Positions 1 to 9,114 of a DNA stretch of 64,000 nt are shown here, piece after piece. This stretch comes from Colwellia demingiae (GTDB lineage: Bacteria; Pseudomonadota; Gammaproteobacteria; Enterobacterales; Alteromonadaceae). How positions within the stretch are numbered: position 1 is the first letter of the stretch; the number at the start of each line of letters is the position of its first letter. A model generated the notes under the pieces. That model made no database searches and had not been told where the DNA came from. It worked only from the letters and a program-made list of their open reading frames with translations. Location: positions 496,001-560,000 of the forward strand of contig NZ_VOLT01000002.1 in NCBI RefSeq assembly GCF_007954275.1, read 5' to 3'. The position numbers and the translations under genes are program-made.

Positions 1-340
1 GTAGCTGACTACGTAAGGTTTGATGATTTTCGATAATGCCATTATGTACTACCGCAATAGTATTATTAGAGACATGTGGGTGAGCATTCACTTCACTTGG
101 AACACCATGAGTGGCCCAACGTGTGTGTGCTATCCCGGTACCACCTGTTACAGGTTGTTGCTCTAATGCTTGGGCAAGTTCTTGTACTTTACCTAAACGT
201 TTTGTTGTTAGTAGTTCGTTATTGTTATTGATCACTGCAACACCGGCAGAATCATAACCGCGATACTCTAATCGCTTTAAACCTTCTACTAAAATATCTG
301 CTACATCGCGTTGTGCTACTGCACCGACTATACCGCACAT
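1..340 (-). CDS. glmS: Glutamine--fructose-6-phosphate aminotransferase (isomerizing), N-terminal part
   Basis: GlmS makes glucosamine-6-phosphate from fructose-6-phosphate and glutamine, the first committed step to UDP-GlcNAc for peptidoglycan and LPS. Only the first 113 codons are in the window; the gene runs off the left edge. The protein begins [12 protein letters not shown], so Cys2 is the N-terminal glutaminase nucleophile of class II amidotransferases. The stretches [19 protein letters not shown] and [10 protein letters not shown] are hallmark glutaminase motifs. The start is supported by an AAGGA Shine-Dalgarno sequence 8 nt upstream. It lies 79 bp downstream of the DeoR-type regulator in the same direction, and glmU is further upstream, so the cluster serves UDP-GlcNAc synthesis. 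Identification is secure; the C-terminal isomerase half is not visible. Confidence 0.96.
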   Translation of the reverse strand, partial: MCGIVGAVAQRDVADILVEGLKRLEYRGYDSAGVAVINNNNELLTTKRLGKVQELAQALEQQPVTGGTGIAHTRWATHGVPSEVNAHPHVSNNTIAVVHNGIIENHQTLRSQL

Positions 341-419
341 AATATTGATTCCTTTTTCATTTTTACGTATTTGATTGTTTGAGCTTGGTTAACGTCATTA
401 ACTTTCATAAGTCAGAGCG

Positions 420-1184
420 TTAACCTTTGGCGATAATTAATTTTACGCCTTGCTCAGTTAAGGCTATTCGCATTTCGTCTGAGAGACCATCATCTGTGAT
501 CACTGTATGAATTTGCTGCCAATTGAGTTCTAAATTAGGGATTTTCTTCGTTATTTTTGCCGATTCAACCATCACTATAACTTCACGAGCCACTTCAGCC
601 ATTACTCGACTCAGGCCGATTAACTCATTAAAAGTAGTCGTTCCGCGCTTGATATCGATACCATCAGCACCGATAAATAGTTGGTCAAAATCGTACGATC
701 GTAAAACTTGTTCCGCGACTTGTCCCTGAAAAGCTTCAGAGGTAGCATCCCAAGTTCCACCGGTCATCAATAATGTTGGTTCATTTTCTAATGCATGAAT
801 CTCATTAGCAATACTAAGTGCATTAGTCATAACGACTAAACCTTTCTTATTCGCTAATTCGCTCACTAAAGCAGACGTAGTTTGACCGCTATCGATAATA
901 ATACGATTGTGATCACGAATAAGCATGGCCGCTTTTTTGGCAATATGTAACTTTTGTTGAGAAAGTTGATCTACCTTTGCTTCAGTTATTTCACTTGGCA
1001 AAGCAACCGCACCGCCATAACGTCTGAGCAATAAGCCACTTGTTTCAAGGGCTGCGAGGTCTTTTCTGATGGTGACTTCTGAAGTATCAAACTGCTTGGC
1101 TAAGCTGTCAACGCTCACTTCACCCTGAGCATTTAAGTCAGCAATTATATTATGGCGACGTTGTTGGGTATTTCGTTTCGACAT
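420..1184 (-). CDS. DeoR/GlpR-family transcriptional regulator next to glmS
   Basis: A 254-residue DeoR-family repressor. The N-terminal winged helix-turn-helix occupies about residues 5-60 (SVDSLAKQFDTSEVTIRKDL is the HTH, followed by LLLRRYGGAV, the family signature after the wing). The C-terminal sugar-phosphate sensor domain (about 75-235) shows IIDSGQTT, MTNALSIA, LMTGGTWD and FIGADGID, the usual ISOCOT-fold motifs. The length is typical. It is transcribed toward glmS with a 79-bp gap, and regulators at this position are sometimes named glmR. I infer control of amino-sugar synthesis with a phosphosugar as effector. The 140 bp around and upstream of its start contain repeated TTTCG boxes, the kind of half-site DeoR-family AgaR-type repressors use, which suggests autoregulation. 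The exact ligand cannot be read from sequence. Confidence 0.9.
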   Translation of the reverse strand: MSKRNTQQRRHNIIADLNAQGEVSVDSLAKQFDTSEVTIRKDLAALETSGLLLRRYGGAVALPSEITEAKVDQLSQQKLHIAKKAAMLIRDHNRIIIDSGQTTSALVSELANKKGLVVMTNALSIANEIHALENEPTLLMTGGTWDATSEAFQGQVAEQVLRSYDFDQLFIGADGIDIKRGTTTFNELIGLSRVMAEVAREVIVMVESAKITKKIPNLELNWQQIHTVITDDGLSDEMRIALTEQGVKLIIAKG

Positions 1185-1310
1185 AGGATTTTATGTTTTA
1201 CTTATATGATTAATTTATCTCGAATAGTTTCGAATTGCGTAACTTAGTTTCGCTATTGGCCGTATTATGTTTCATACCGAAAGATAATGCAATTTATAGT
1301 TCGCTTTTCG
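1171..1310. promoter_or_regulatory. Cluster of TTTCG boxes, candidate DeoR-type operators
   Basis: The region holds TTTCGTTTCG at 1171-1180 (inside the first codons of the regulator), GTTTCG at 1227-1232 and again at 1247-1252 (20 bp apart), GTTTCA at 1269-1274, and TTCGCTTTTCG at 1300-1310. Spacing close to two helical turns between boxes suggests cooperative binding on one DNA face. That these are operators for the adjacent DeoR-family protein is an inference from family behaviour. Confidence 0.5.
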
Positions 1311-1338
1311 TAATAAATCACGCACAAAATTTAGTCAT

Positions 1339-1364
1339 AAAAAAGACGCTATAAAAATAACGCC
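1339..1364 (-). terminator. Intrinsic terminator of glmU
   Basis: On the minus strand GGCGTTAT-TTTT-ATAGCGTC forms an 8-bp stem (two G-U pairs) with a 4-nt loop, followed at once by six T. It lies about 30 bp past the glmU stop, so glmU is probably transcribed separately from the DeoR regulator and glmS. Confidence 0.8.
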
Positions 1365-1394
1365 TTCAATAACGGGGGTTAACTCTTTTGGTAA

Positions 1395-2768
1395 TTAACT
1401 CTTTTTAACAGGTCTCTGCCAACCAGCAATATTACGTTGTTTGGCTCGAGTTAGTGCTAAATCATTATCTTCTACTTCTTTGCTAATCACTGAACCCGCA
1501 CCAACAGTTGCTGAATTACCAATAGTGACTGGTGCTACCAATGAGCTATTAGAGCCAATAAAAGCATTATCACCAATTTCGGTGGTTGATTTATTTACGC
1601 CATCGTAATTGCAGGTAATAGTGCCCGCACCAATATTCACCTTAGTGCCAATTTCTGCATTACCAAGGTAACTTAAGTGACCTGCTTTACTACCAGCACC
1701 TAAGGTGGTTTTTTTCATTTCAACAAAGTTACCCACATGTGAGTCTTGCTTCATTACTGAACCCGGACGAAGGCGAGCAAAAGGACCTACCGAACAATCG
1801 GCTTCGATAACCGTATCTTCAATAATACTGTTTGGCTTAATTTCAACGTTAGCACCAATGCTACTGTTTTTAATAATACAGTTCGCACCTATCTGCACGT
1901 TATCAGCAAGGCTAACCTCACCTTCAAAAATACAGTTAATATCGATGCTCACTTCAGTGCCTGTGGTTAAGTACCCACGGACATCAATGCGTGCTGGATC
2001 GCGTAAACTGGCGCCAGCTATCATCAGCTCTTCTGCGATTCTTGCTTGGTAAGCACGCTCTAACGTGGCTAATTGCACACGATTATTAGCGCCTTCAACT
2101 TCTATTTCTGTTTCAGGGTGCGCAGTAGCAATAGCCTTACCTTCACCATGAGCAGCTGCAATAATATCAGTCAGGTAGTATTCACCTTGAGCATTATCAC
2201 TAGATAAATTACTTAACCAACGTTTTAAATCACCACCGTTGGCTAATAAAATACCGGTATTGGCTTCATTAATTTTTAGTTGCTCAGCGCTGGCATCTTT
2301 TTGCTCAATAATACCAACAACTTGCTGTTGTCCTGAGATTTCTTGACGAACGATACGGCCATAACCCATTGGATTAGCTAGATGAACCGTTAATAGCGCC
2401 ATACCATTTTCTGGTTTAGCGGCTAATAAACTTTCTAACGTAGAGACTTTAGTTAACGGCACATCACCATAAAGTACTAATACATCTTCATCATCCGTTA
2501 AAAATGGTGAAGCTTGATCTACGGCGTGGCCTGTACCAAGTTGTTCAACTTGCTCAACAAACGTTAAATCGTCACCGGTAATACGCTGTTGTAATACATC
2601 GCCACCAAATCCATACACTACATAGATATTACTTGCGCCAAGTTGGCGAGCACTGTCGATAACATGACCAACCATAGGCTTGTCAGCTACGCTATGAAGT
2701 ACTTTTGGCAAAGAAGAGCGCATACGGGTACCTTTACCCGCGGCAAGAATAACGACAGAAAGTGACAT
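1395..2768 (-). CDS. glmU: Bifunctional UDP-GlcNAc pyrophosphorylase / glucosamine-1-phosphate N-acetyltransferase
   Basis: GlmU acetylates glucosamine-1-phosphate and then uridylylates it to UDP-GlcNAc, the cytoplasmic precursor of peptidoglycan and LPS. The N-terminal nucleotidyltransferase starts with [15 protein letters not shown] (consensus LxxGxGTRMxSxLPK) and carries [10 protein letters not shown]. From about residue 245 the protein turns into left-handed beta-helix hexapeptide repeats ([25 protein letters not shown]), with [18 protein letters not shown] and [10 protein letters not shown] in the acetyltransferase site. An upstream in-frame ATG at 2783 would add five residues but has no Shine-Dalgarno sequence. 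The ATG at 2768 has GGA 7 nt before it and gives 457 residues, matching the family length (456 in E. coli). An intrinsic terminator follows. Confidence 0.97.
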   Translation of the reverse strand: MSLSVVILAAGKGTRMRSSLPKVLHSVADKPMVGHVIDSARQLGASNIYVVYGFGGDVLQQRITGDDLTFVEQVEQLGTGHAVDQASPFLTDDEDVLVLYGDVPLTKVSTLESLLAAKPENGMALLTVHLANPMGYGRIVRQEISGQQQVVGIIEQKDASAEQLKINEANTGILLANGGDLKRWLSNLSSDNAQGEYYLTDIIAAAHGEGKAIATAHPETEIEVEGANNRVQLATLERAYQARIAEELMIAGASLRDPARIDVRGYLTTGTEVSIDINCIFEGEVSLADNVQIGANCIIKNSSIGANVEIKPNSIIEDTVIEADCSVGPFARLRPGSVMKQDSHVGNFVEMKKTTLGAGSKAGHLSYLGNAEIGTKVNIGAGTITCNYDGVNKSTTEIGDNAFIGSNSSLVAPVTIGNSATVGAGSVISKEVEDNDLALTRAKQRNIAGWQRPVKKS

Positions 2769-2901
2769 GATAAATCCATTCATTGAGCATTTTAAGAGCG
2801 CGTATTGTAACCAAGTTTGTACTGCTTAGGCTAGTGGTTGTTAACCTTACAGCATTAAAATAGTTGTTCTATAGCTGTTTACTAACTTAACGATAAAGGC
2901 A

Positions 2902-5631
2902 TTAACCTACGGCTAATAGTGTGACGGCTTCAATAGCCTCTGCTTTGTATTGGCTAATTAAACTGGCTAATTCAGGCTTACAAGATCCACATTTAGTGCC
3001 GCATTGTAATTTTTCACCCAAAGCATCAACACTGTTACAGCCTTGCGCTATTGCTTTATTAATGGTTTTTTCGCCAACATTATAACAGCTGCAGACTTGC
3101 TTTCCTTGGTTGAACTCATCACTAGCAATACCAAGTAATAACGACTGAATGGTGGCAAACGCTAGCTTTTCTTCACTAAAAACATGTTCAAGCCATGCCG
3201 GCTCTATTTCAGGCCAGTTTATTGAAAAATAGCTTAAAAAGACAAGTTTACCTGCTTGTAAACAAACAATATAAGACTGTCCTTCTTGGTTAAAGGTTAG
3301 CCACTCCCCTGATAAAGCACTTGTTTGTTGACACCATAGCAAAGCATCAATAGTTGGTTCATCTAAAGCAACTTGATAAGAATCACCATAAGCGGTTGTA
3401 CTTTTAACCCAAAAGTCAGCACTGAGTGTAACGTTACTGGTGGTATGTACGCTTACATATTGCTTATACGTTTTTTTACATAAGGCGACTGCACCGTGTT
3501 TACTCTCAGCTTGACCGGAAAGAGGATCAACAATACTTTGATATAAATCACTGACATTACCGTGTGAGGCATAGTTCTTATTCCAGTGAATTGGCATAAA
3601 GCATTCACCTGAGCGCTGCTTTGCATCGACTTTCACATGCGCTATGGCTTGTCCTGTACTTGCGGTGATCGACAGCATATCGTCATTTTTCACAGTTAAT
3701 TCTTGCGCATCTTTAGGGTGTAAATATAAATAAGGCTTGTCAGTATGCGCTGAAAGCTTATTTGTTTTACCGGTACGTGTCATGGTGTGCCATTGGTCAC
3801 GCAGTCGGCCACTGTTTAATACAAACGGGAACTCTACTGAAGTGCGTTGTAGCGGTAATTGTGGTGTCACCGGAATAAATTGCGCTTTACTTGATGGGGT
3901 ATTAAATTTTCCGTCAGCATAAACGCGAGCACAACCTTCAGGATAGGTCTCATTAATGGGCCATTGTATTGGCGCCAGTTCATTATATTCTTTGGTTGTT
4001 AATTGACTTAAACCGCTTAAATCAAGCAATCGCTCACCGTTATTTTCAAATTGAGTTAGTTGTGCATGTTCTTTAAAAATATCACTAACGTCATCAAAAT
4101 CAAAACCACTGAAACCCATTTTGGTCGCAACGTCTTGGATAATTTGCCAATCATGTTTGGCTTGTCCTGCTGGTAATACTGCATTACGTTGACGAGATAT
4201 ACGGCGCTCTGAATTAGTGACCGTACCATTTTTTTCTAACCACGGCGTTGCAGGTAATTTTACATCGGCAAAAGCCAAGGTATCGTTTTGCTCAACACAA
4301 TCCGACACCACTACTAGCTCACATTTTTTCAACGCAGCAATGACTTTAGCGCGATCAGGTAGGCTTACCACTGGATTGGTTGCCATTATCCATACAGCTT
4401 TAATCTCACCTGAGGCAAGTTTATCAAACAGGTCAATCGCTTTAGCGCCTTGTCTGTTAGCGATGGTAGGTGATTGCCAAAAACGTTGAACTTTGTCTTG
4501 ATGCTGTGGATTATCGATATCCATATGCGCAGCAAGTTGATTGGCTAATCCGCCAACTTCTCTGCCGCCCATGGCATTAGGTTGTCCTGTGATAGAGAAA
4601 GGGCCACTGCCTGCTTTACCAATTTTACCACTGGCTAAATGACAGTTAATAATGCTTTGGCATTTATCTACCCCTGAAGAGGATTGATTGATGCCCATAG
4701 AATAAAAGCTTATCGCTTTTTCACTTTTACAGAACAGATGATAAACGGCAGTTAGTTCTTCAACGTTCACTTGGCAAAAATCTGCAACCTTGGTTACTGT
4801 CCAACTAACTACTTGTCTAAGTGCTTGGTCAAAACCTTCAGTGTGTTGTTCAATGTAATCGCTATCTAAGCCTTGGTTTTCGCTTAAAAAATTCAAGAGT
4901 CCATTAAAGAAGGCGCCATCAGACCCTGGCTTTAATTGAATGAAATGATCAGCTAATTCACAGGTAGCCGTTTTTCTCGGATCAATCACCACCACTTTCA
5001 TTGCGGGATTTATTTTTTTAGCTCGTTCAATACGTTGATATAAAACAGGATGCGTCCACGCTGCGTTTGAGCCTGTGAGTAATAATAAGTCAGTTTGCTC
5101 TAAATCTTGATAAGTACATGGCACTACGTCTTCGCCAAACGCCCGTTTGTAAGCAGAAACCGCTGACGACATGCAAAGTCGAGAGTTAGTATCAATATTG
5201 CCAGAACCGATATAACCCTTCATCAATTTATTGGCTACATAATAATCTTCAGTCAATAACTGTCCTGACACATAAAAAGCCACCGCATCTTTACCGTGTT
5301 TTTTTATGATGTCGTTAAATTGCTCAGCGACATAATCAGTCGCTTTATCCCAACTTACTTGCTCACCTGCAATTTCAGGGGCTAACAAGCGACCCGTTAA
5401 ATCAATAGTATTAAGTAAATTACTACCTTTAACACATAGTCTGCCATAGTTTGAAGGATGGGCAGCTGAGCCAATTAATGACGTTGCTTTGCCATCTGCT
5501 ACGCTGATATCAACACCGCAACCCACGCCACAATAGGCACAAGTACTTTGAATAAGTGACGGTTCACCGGTTTTAATTACAGGTGAGGTAAGCGGTGATG
5601 TCGGTAATAAATCGCTCAAACTGAACTCCAA
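2902..5631 (-). CDS. nasA: Assimilatory nitrate reductase catalytic subunit with C-terminal BFD-type iron-sulfur domain
   Basis: Molybdopterin nitrate reductase that reduces nitrate to nitrite in the cytoplasm. The N-terminal [4Fe-4S] motif is CAYCGVGCGVDI (about residue 32) with the fourth Cys in GRLCVKGSNL (about 65). The molybdopterin oxidoreductase body follows (MSSAVSAYKRAFG, TGSNAAWTHPV, GQPNAMGGREVGGLANQL), then a molybdopterin dinucleotide-binding domain (LNSGRLRDQWHTMTRTGK) and a C-terminal BFD-like [2Fe-2S] domain with CSCYNVG and CGTKCGSCKPE (about 847-890), as in the NasA type. It is the last gene of nirB-nirD-nasA. No ATG precedes the cluster motif. The first TTG (5631) has no good ribosome site, whereas a second TTG at 5619 sits 6 nt after GGAG, so the true protein may be four residues shorter. 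Confidence 0.95.
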   Translation of the reverse strand: MEFSLSDLLPTSPLTSPVIKTGEPSLIQSTCAYCGVGCGVDISVADGKATSLIGSAAHPSNYGRLCVKGSNLLNTIDLTGRLLAPEIAGEQVSWDKATDYVAEQFNDIIKKHGKDAVAFYVSGQLLTEDYYVANKLMKGYIGSGNIDTNSRLCMSSAVSAYKRAFGEDVVPCTYQDLEQTDLLLLTGSNAAWTHPVLYQRIERAKKINPAMKVVVIDPRKTATCELADHFIQLKPGSDGAFFNGLLNFLSENQGLDSDYIEQHTEGFDQALRQVVSWTVTKVADFCQVNVEELTAVYHLFCKSEKAISFYSMGINQSSSGVDKCQSIINCHLASGKIGKAGSGPFSITGQPNAMGGREVGGLANQLAAHMDIDNPQHQDKVQRFWQSPTIANRQGAKAIDLFDKLASGEIKAVWIMATNPVVSLPDRAKVIAALKKCELVVVSDCVEQNDTLAFADVKLPATPWLEKNGTVTNSERRISRQRNAVLPAGQAKHDWQIIQDVATKMGFSGFDFDDVSDIFKEHAQLTQFENNGERLLDLSGLSQLTTKEYNELAPIQWPINETYPEGCARVYADGKFNTPSSKAQFIPVTPQLPLQRTSVEFPFVLNSGRLRDQWHTMTRTGKTNKLSAHTDKPYLYLHPKDAQELTVKNDDMLSITASTGQAIAHVKVDAKQRSGECFMPIHWNKNYASHGNVSDLYQSIVDPLSGQAESKHGAVALCKKTYKQYVSVHTTSNVTLSADFWVKSTTAYGDSYQVALDEPTIDALLWCQQTSALSGEWLTFNQEGQSYIVCLQAGKLVFLSYFSINWPEIEPAWLEHVFSEEKLAFATIQSLLLGIASDEFNQGKQVCSCYNVGEKTINKAIAQGCNSVDALGEKLQCGTKCGSCKPELASLISQYKAEAIEAVTLLAVG

Positions 5632-5675
5632 AAAAATTAACTTGGGCTATAGAATAATTTTCAAGATAACAAGAC

Positions 5676-5714
5676 GGGAAAAGTTTGATGTAGTTTCCTA
5701 CTTCAACTATTCCC
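5676..5714 (-). other. Intercistronic hairpin between nirD and nasA
   Basis: An imperfect inverted repeat with arms GGGAA..AGTT..GA..GTAG and CTAC..TC..ACT..TTCCC and a 4-nt loop lies in the 115-bp gap between nirD and nasA. There is no adjacent T run, so it looks like an RNA-processing or stability element rather than a strong terminator. It may lower nasA expression relative to nirBD. Confidence 0.5.
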
Positions 5715-5746
5715 AACAATGTTAGGTTGGAAATTAGCTATAGACG

Positions 5747-6103
5747 CTAGTAAAAAAGTTGTACTTGCTCGTTTTCGATCCGTATATCGTAAACAGAAAT
5801 AGTTTGTTCTTCTTGTAAACAGCGCCCTGTTTTTAAAGAGTAATGTTGTTTATATAAAGGAGAGGAAACTACCGGTTCATCATCAATACAGCCAACAAGA
5901 CCGCGATATAATACATTGGCTTGACCAATAGGATCATAGTTGCCAACGGCATATATTTTCTCTTCGCTGTTAGGAATATGGAAGATGGCTATTTGCTCAT
6001 CTTCACCTGTAGCATCAGCAATTAAGGCACTTATGCCAGAGTCTTTTACTAGATCACTTGCGTTACAAATAGTGCGCCATGCTTTGTTCGTTGTTGTAGT
6101 CAT
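5747..6103 (-). CDS. nirD: Nitrite reductase (NADH) small subunit
   Basis: The 118-residue NirD subunit partners NirB in the cytoplasmic NAD(P)H-dependent reduction of nitrite to ammonium. The fold is Rieske-like, but the Cys/His cluster ligands are absent, as is normal for NirD: the second ligand position reads SPLYKQHYSLKTGRC rather than CxxH. Recognisable stretches are WRTICNASDL, EEKIYAVGNYDP and LYRGLVGCIDDEPVV. It starts 15 bp after the nirB stop and has AGGAG 8 nt before its ATG, so the two are translated from one transcript. The length matches the family (about 108-120). Confidence 0.94.
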   Translation of the reverse strand: MTTTTNKAWRTICNASDLVKDSGISALIADATGEDEQIAIFHIPNSEEKIYAVGNYDPIGQANVLYRGLVGCIDDEPVVSSPLYKQHYSLKTGRCLQEEQTISVYDIRIENEQVQLFY

Positions 6104-6118
6104 TTTGTTGTGCTCCTC

Positions 6119-8722
6119 TTAAGCTTCTTCAGCTAATGCATCGGCTGTCTCAGTGTCGTTTTCGATAGTATCGATCAGGGTTACTTCGATTTTTTCTTGG
6201 CCACGTGCCGGACGAATTTGCTCTCGTTCAGTAACAAACTGGATATTGCTATCGCCTTTGTCAGAGTTAACAAACGGTTTAAAACGTTTCAATGCTTCTG
6301 GATCTTCTATCGTTGTTTTCCATTCACATTGATAAGAGCCAACAATTGACGCCATTTGCGTTTCCAGCACATCGGTAATGCCTAAACTGTCTTTCATCAC
6401 CACGTCTTGCAAGTAAGCTAAACCGCCTTCTAAATTATCCATCCAAACTGAAGTACGCTGTAATCTGTCACCCGTTTGTACGTAGAACATTAAAATGCGA
6501 TCAACATATTTTACTAAGGTTTCATCATCTAAATCCGTGGCAAATAAATCAGCGTGACGTGGTTTCATACCGCCGTTACCCGCGACATAAAGGTTCCAGC
6601 CATTATCCGTGGCGATAATGCCAATATCTTTCCCTTGTGCTTCAGCACACTCACGAGTACAACCAGAGACACCAAATTTAATTTTATGTGGTGCACGTAA
6701 GCCTTTGTAACGATTTTCTAAATCGATTGCCATAGACATACTGTCTTGTACGCCGTAACGACACCACGTAGAGCCAACACATGATTTAACAGTACGTAAT
6801 GATTTTCCGTATGCGTGACCCGTTTCAAAACCGGCATCCACTAATTCTTTCCAGATTGGCGGTAATTGCTCAACACGTGCTCCGAAGAGATCCACACGCG
6901 CGCCACCGGTAATTTTGGTGTATAAATTATATTTATTAGCAACTTCGCCTAATACGATAAGTTTATCCGGGGTTATTTCACCGCCAGCAATACGCGGTAC
7001 CACTGAGTAAGTCCCATCTTTTTGCATGTTACCTAGGTAAGTATCATTGGTATCTTGTAGTGATAAATGGGGCTTTTTAAGAATGTAATCATTCCATACT
7101 GACGCAAGAACTGAACCGGCTACCGGTTTACAAATTTCACAACCTAAACCTTTGCCGTGTTTCTCTAATAACTCATCAAAAGTTTTTATTTTTTCTACGC
7201 TAACAATATCGAATATTTCACGACGTGAATAAGCGAAATGCTCACAAATGTCTTTCTTAACTTCAACACCACGTTTTTCAAATTCGTTATCGGCAACACT
7301 CTTAACTAAAGCGGCACAACCACCACAACCAGAGCCAGCTTTAGTACAGCTTTTAACATCACCTACCGTTGTTGCGCCAGCGTCAATAGAAGCAATGATG
7401 TCGCCTTTAGTGACGTTATGACATGAACAAATAGTTGCTGATTCAGGTAAAGCATCAACACCTAATGTTGGTTTATCAGCCGCCATAGGAAGAATAAGGC
7501 CTTCAGGGGACTCAGGTAATTCAATAGCATTAAGCATATATTGCAATAAGGTATCGTATTCACTGGTATCACCAATAAGTACGGCACCGAGTAAGGCTTT
7601 TTTATCCGCAGATACTACGATTTTTTTATAAACACCTTCTGGTTGATTCTCGTAGGTATAAGTTAATGAGCCTGCTGTTTTACCATGAGCATCACCAATT
7701 GAGCCTACTTCTACGCCCATCAGTTTCAATTTAGTACTCATATCAGCACCAGTAAACTCAGCAATATCTCCATTTTCGCCCGTAATGCCATCTATGTGTT
7801 TGGCGACAACTTTAGCCATCGCATAACCCGGAGCCACTAAGCCAAAGATGAAGTTATTCCACAAAGCACACTCACCAATAGCATAAATGTTTTCATCTGA
7901 CGTTTGACACTGGTTGTTAACGACAATACCGCCACGTTCACCTAAAGTAAGCTCAAACTCACGTGCTAGGTTGTCATAGGGACGAATGCCCGCTGAGAAT
8001 AAAATCAGATCGGTTTCTAATTCACTACCATCGTTGAAACAAAGCTTATAACGACTAGTATCGCCTTTTTCAATTACGTTAGTGGCTTTAGAGGTGTGAA
8101 CTTTAACCCCTAAGTCTTCAATTTTTTCTCTGAGTAAACGACCACCGCCACCATCAATTTGCACGCCCATCAATTGTGGCGCAAATTCAACAACGTGTGT
8201 TTGTAGACCAAGTTGCTTTATAGCATTTGCCGCTTCAAGCCCTAATAAACCACCACCGATAACCACACCAACTTTACTTACTTTAGCGCTATTTGCGATG
8301 TCTTCTAAATCATCAATGGTGCGATAAACTAAACAGTGATCTTGGTCTTTTCCTGGAATAGGCGGAACAAATGGGTATGAACCAGTTGCTAAAATTAACT
8401 TATCATAGTGGTAAGTCTCACCATTTTCAGTCGTGACATATTGAACTATTTTATCAATCAAGATCACTTTCGCATTGGTTTTAAAGTTCACACCCAACTC
8501 TTCATAATGCTCTGGTGTAGTCATTGCTAAATCGTCTGCAGTTTTACCACCAAAATATTCTGATAAGTGAACGCGATCGTAAGCCAAGCGTGATTCTGCT
8601 GAGAGCACTGTTATTTGGTAATTTGGATTTTTAGCCATTTCCTCAACAAAGTGATGGCCAACCATGCCATTACCTACCACAACAATATTAGTTTTAGTTA
8701 ATAGCTGTTTATCTGTATTCAT
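6119..8722 (-). CDS. nirB: Assimilatory nitrite reductase (NAD(P)H) large subunit
   Basis: NirB reduces nitrite to ammonium with siroheme and FAD. From the N-terminus: FAD/NAD(P)-binding module (IVVVGNGMVGHHFVEEM; GVVIGGGLLGLEAANAI for NADH; IYAIGECALW), a BFD-like [2Fe-2S] domain (TICSCHNVTKGD at about 432, then SGCGGCAAL), a second cysteine pair (GLGCEICKPV), a ferredoxin-like half domain and the siroheme/[4Fe-4S] domain (CVGSTWCRYG at about 646, GCTRECAEAQGKDIG at about 686). All cluster cysteines are present. An upstream TTG at 8740 is possible, but AGGA 8 nt before the ATG at 8722 decides for the shorter form of 867 residues (E. coli 847). It heads the nirB-nirD-nasA unit behind a sigma-54-type promoter. 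Confidence 0.96.
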   Translation of the reverse strand: MNTDKQLLTKTNIVVVGNGMVGHHFVEEMAKNPNYQITVLSAESRLAYDRVHLSEYFGGKTADDLAMTTPEHYEELGVNFKTNAKVILIDKIVQYVTTENGETYHYDKLILATGSYPFVPPIPGKDQDHCLVYRTIDDLEDIANSAKVSKVGVVIGGGLLGLEAANAIKQLGLQTHVVEFAPQLMGVQIDGGGGRLLREKIEDLGVKVHTSKATNVIEKGDTSRYKLCFNDGSELETDLILFSAGIRPYDNLAREFELTLGERGGIVVNNQCQTSDENIYAIGECALWNNFIFGLVAPGYAMAKVVAKHIDGITGENGDIAEFTGADMSTKLKLMGVEVGSIGDAHGKTAGSLTYTYENQPEGVYKKIVVSADKKALLGAVLIGDTSEYDTLLQYMLNAIELPESPEGLILPMAADKPTLGVDALPESATICSCHNVTKGDIIASIDAGATTVGDVKSCTKAGSGCGGCAALVKSVADNEFEKRGVEVKKDICEHFAYSRREIFDIVSVEKIKTFDELLEKHGKGLGCEICKPVAGSVLASVWNDYILKKPHLSLQDTNDTYLGNMQKDGTYSVVPRIAGGEITPDKLIVLGEVANKYNLYTKITGGARVDLFGARVEQLPPIWKELVDAGFETGHAYGKSLRTVKSCVGSTWCRYGVQDSMSMAIDLENRYKGLRAPHKIKFGVSGCTRECAEAQGKDIGIIATDNGWNLYVAGNGGMKPRHADLFATDLDDETLVKYVDRILMFYVQTGDRLQRTSVWMDNLEGGLAYLQDVVMKDSLGITDVLETQMASIVGSYQCEWKTTIEDPEALKRFKPFVNSDKGDSNIQFVTEREQIRPARGQEKIEVTLIDTIENDTETADALAEEA

Positions 8723-8753
8723 AAGGACGATCCTACTCAAAATGCGGGAATAA

Positions 8754-8797
8754 AATAAAACCGTTTAGCAAAAAAACACTATTAACAAGGTTTTATT
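8754..8797 (-). other. Long-range stem in the nirB leader
   Basis: On the minus strand AATAAAACC (8797-8789) and GGTTTTATT (8762-8754) are exact complements, giving a 9-bp stem around a 26-nt U-rich loop in the predicted nirB 5' untranslated region. It is AU-rich, so its stability is uncertain and its function unknown. Confidence 0.35.
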
Positions 8798-8814
8798 CAA
8801 GATGCTTTGAATAG

Positions 8815-8831
8815 AGCAAGCTAGATGCCAA
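8815..8831 (-). promoter_or_regulatory. Sigma-54 promoter of nirB-nirD-nasA
   Basis: The minus strand reads TTGGCATCTAGCTTGCT, which keeps the invariant GG-N10-GC spacing and matches the consensus TGGCAC-N5-TTGCW at nearly every position. Transcription would start near 8804, about 80 nt before the nirB ATG. With the NtrC-like palindrome upstream it fits nitrogen-limitation control. Confidence 0.82.
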
Positions 8832-8914
8832 TATTTTTTTTACATTTATAACAATAACTTAACTAATTTAATATCATTAAGAGTTACCCCTTTGCACTAG
8901 GCTGAATATTATTT

Positions 8915-8931
8915 AGCACTCGGACGGTGCA
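8915..8931. promoter_or_regulatory. NtrC-like enhancer site upstream of nirB
   Basis: AGCACT-CGGAC-GGTGCA matches the NtrC consensus TGCACC-N5-GGTGCA, with one perfect half-site, centred about 100 bp upstream of the sigma-54 promoter. A lone half-site TGCACT lies at 8893-8898. The remaining 180 bp up to 9114 show nothing I can name. Confidence 0.72.
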
Positions 8932-9114
8932 GCATTATCACAAAATGTAAGCAAACTGAGCAGGGGCTTAAGAAAGAGAAATGAAAATAGAGATAATCAC
9001 GATATGTTATAGAAAGTGGTAAGTCTGTTACCTGTAAATATTTGAGTATTATGAAGGTGTCACTGAATAGCTATAACTAGGTTCATGATTTCGAAATTAT
9101 GTTGAACACGCTCA

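Noticed and set aside
8754..8813. ANTAR/NasR-type antitermination leader before nirB
   Set aside because: The first dyad has a hexanucleotide loop, but it lacks G at loop position 4, the predicted start falls inside it, and no clear leader terminator follows.
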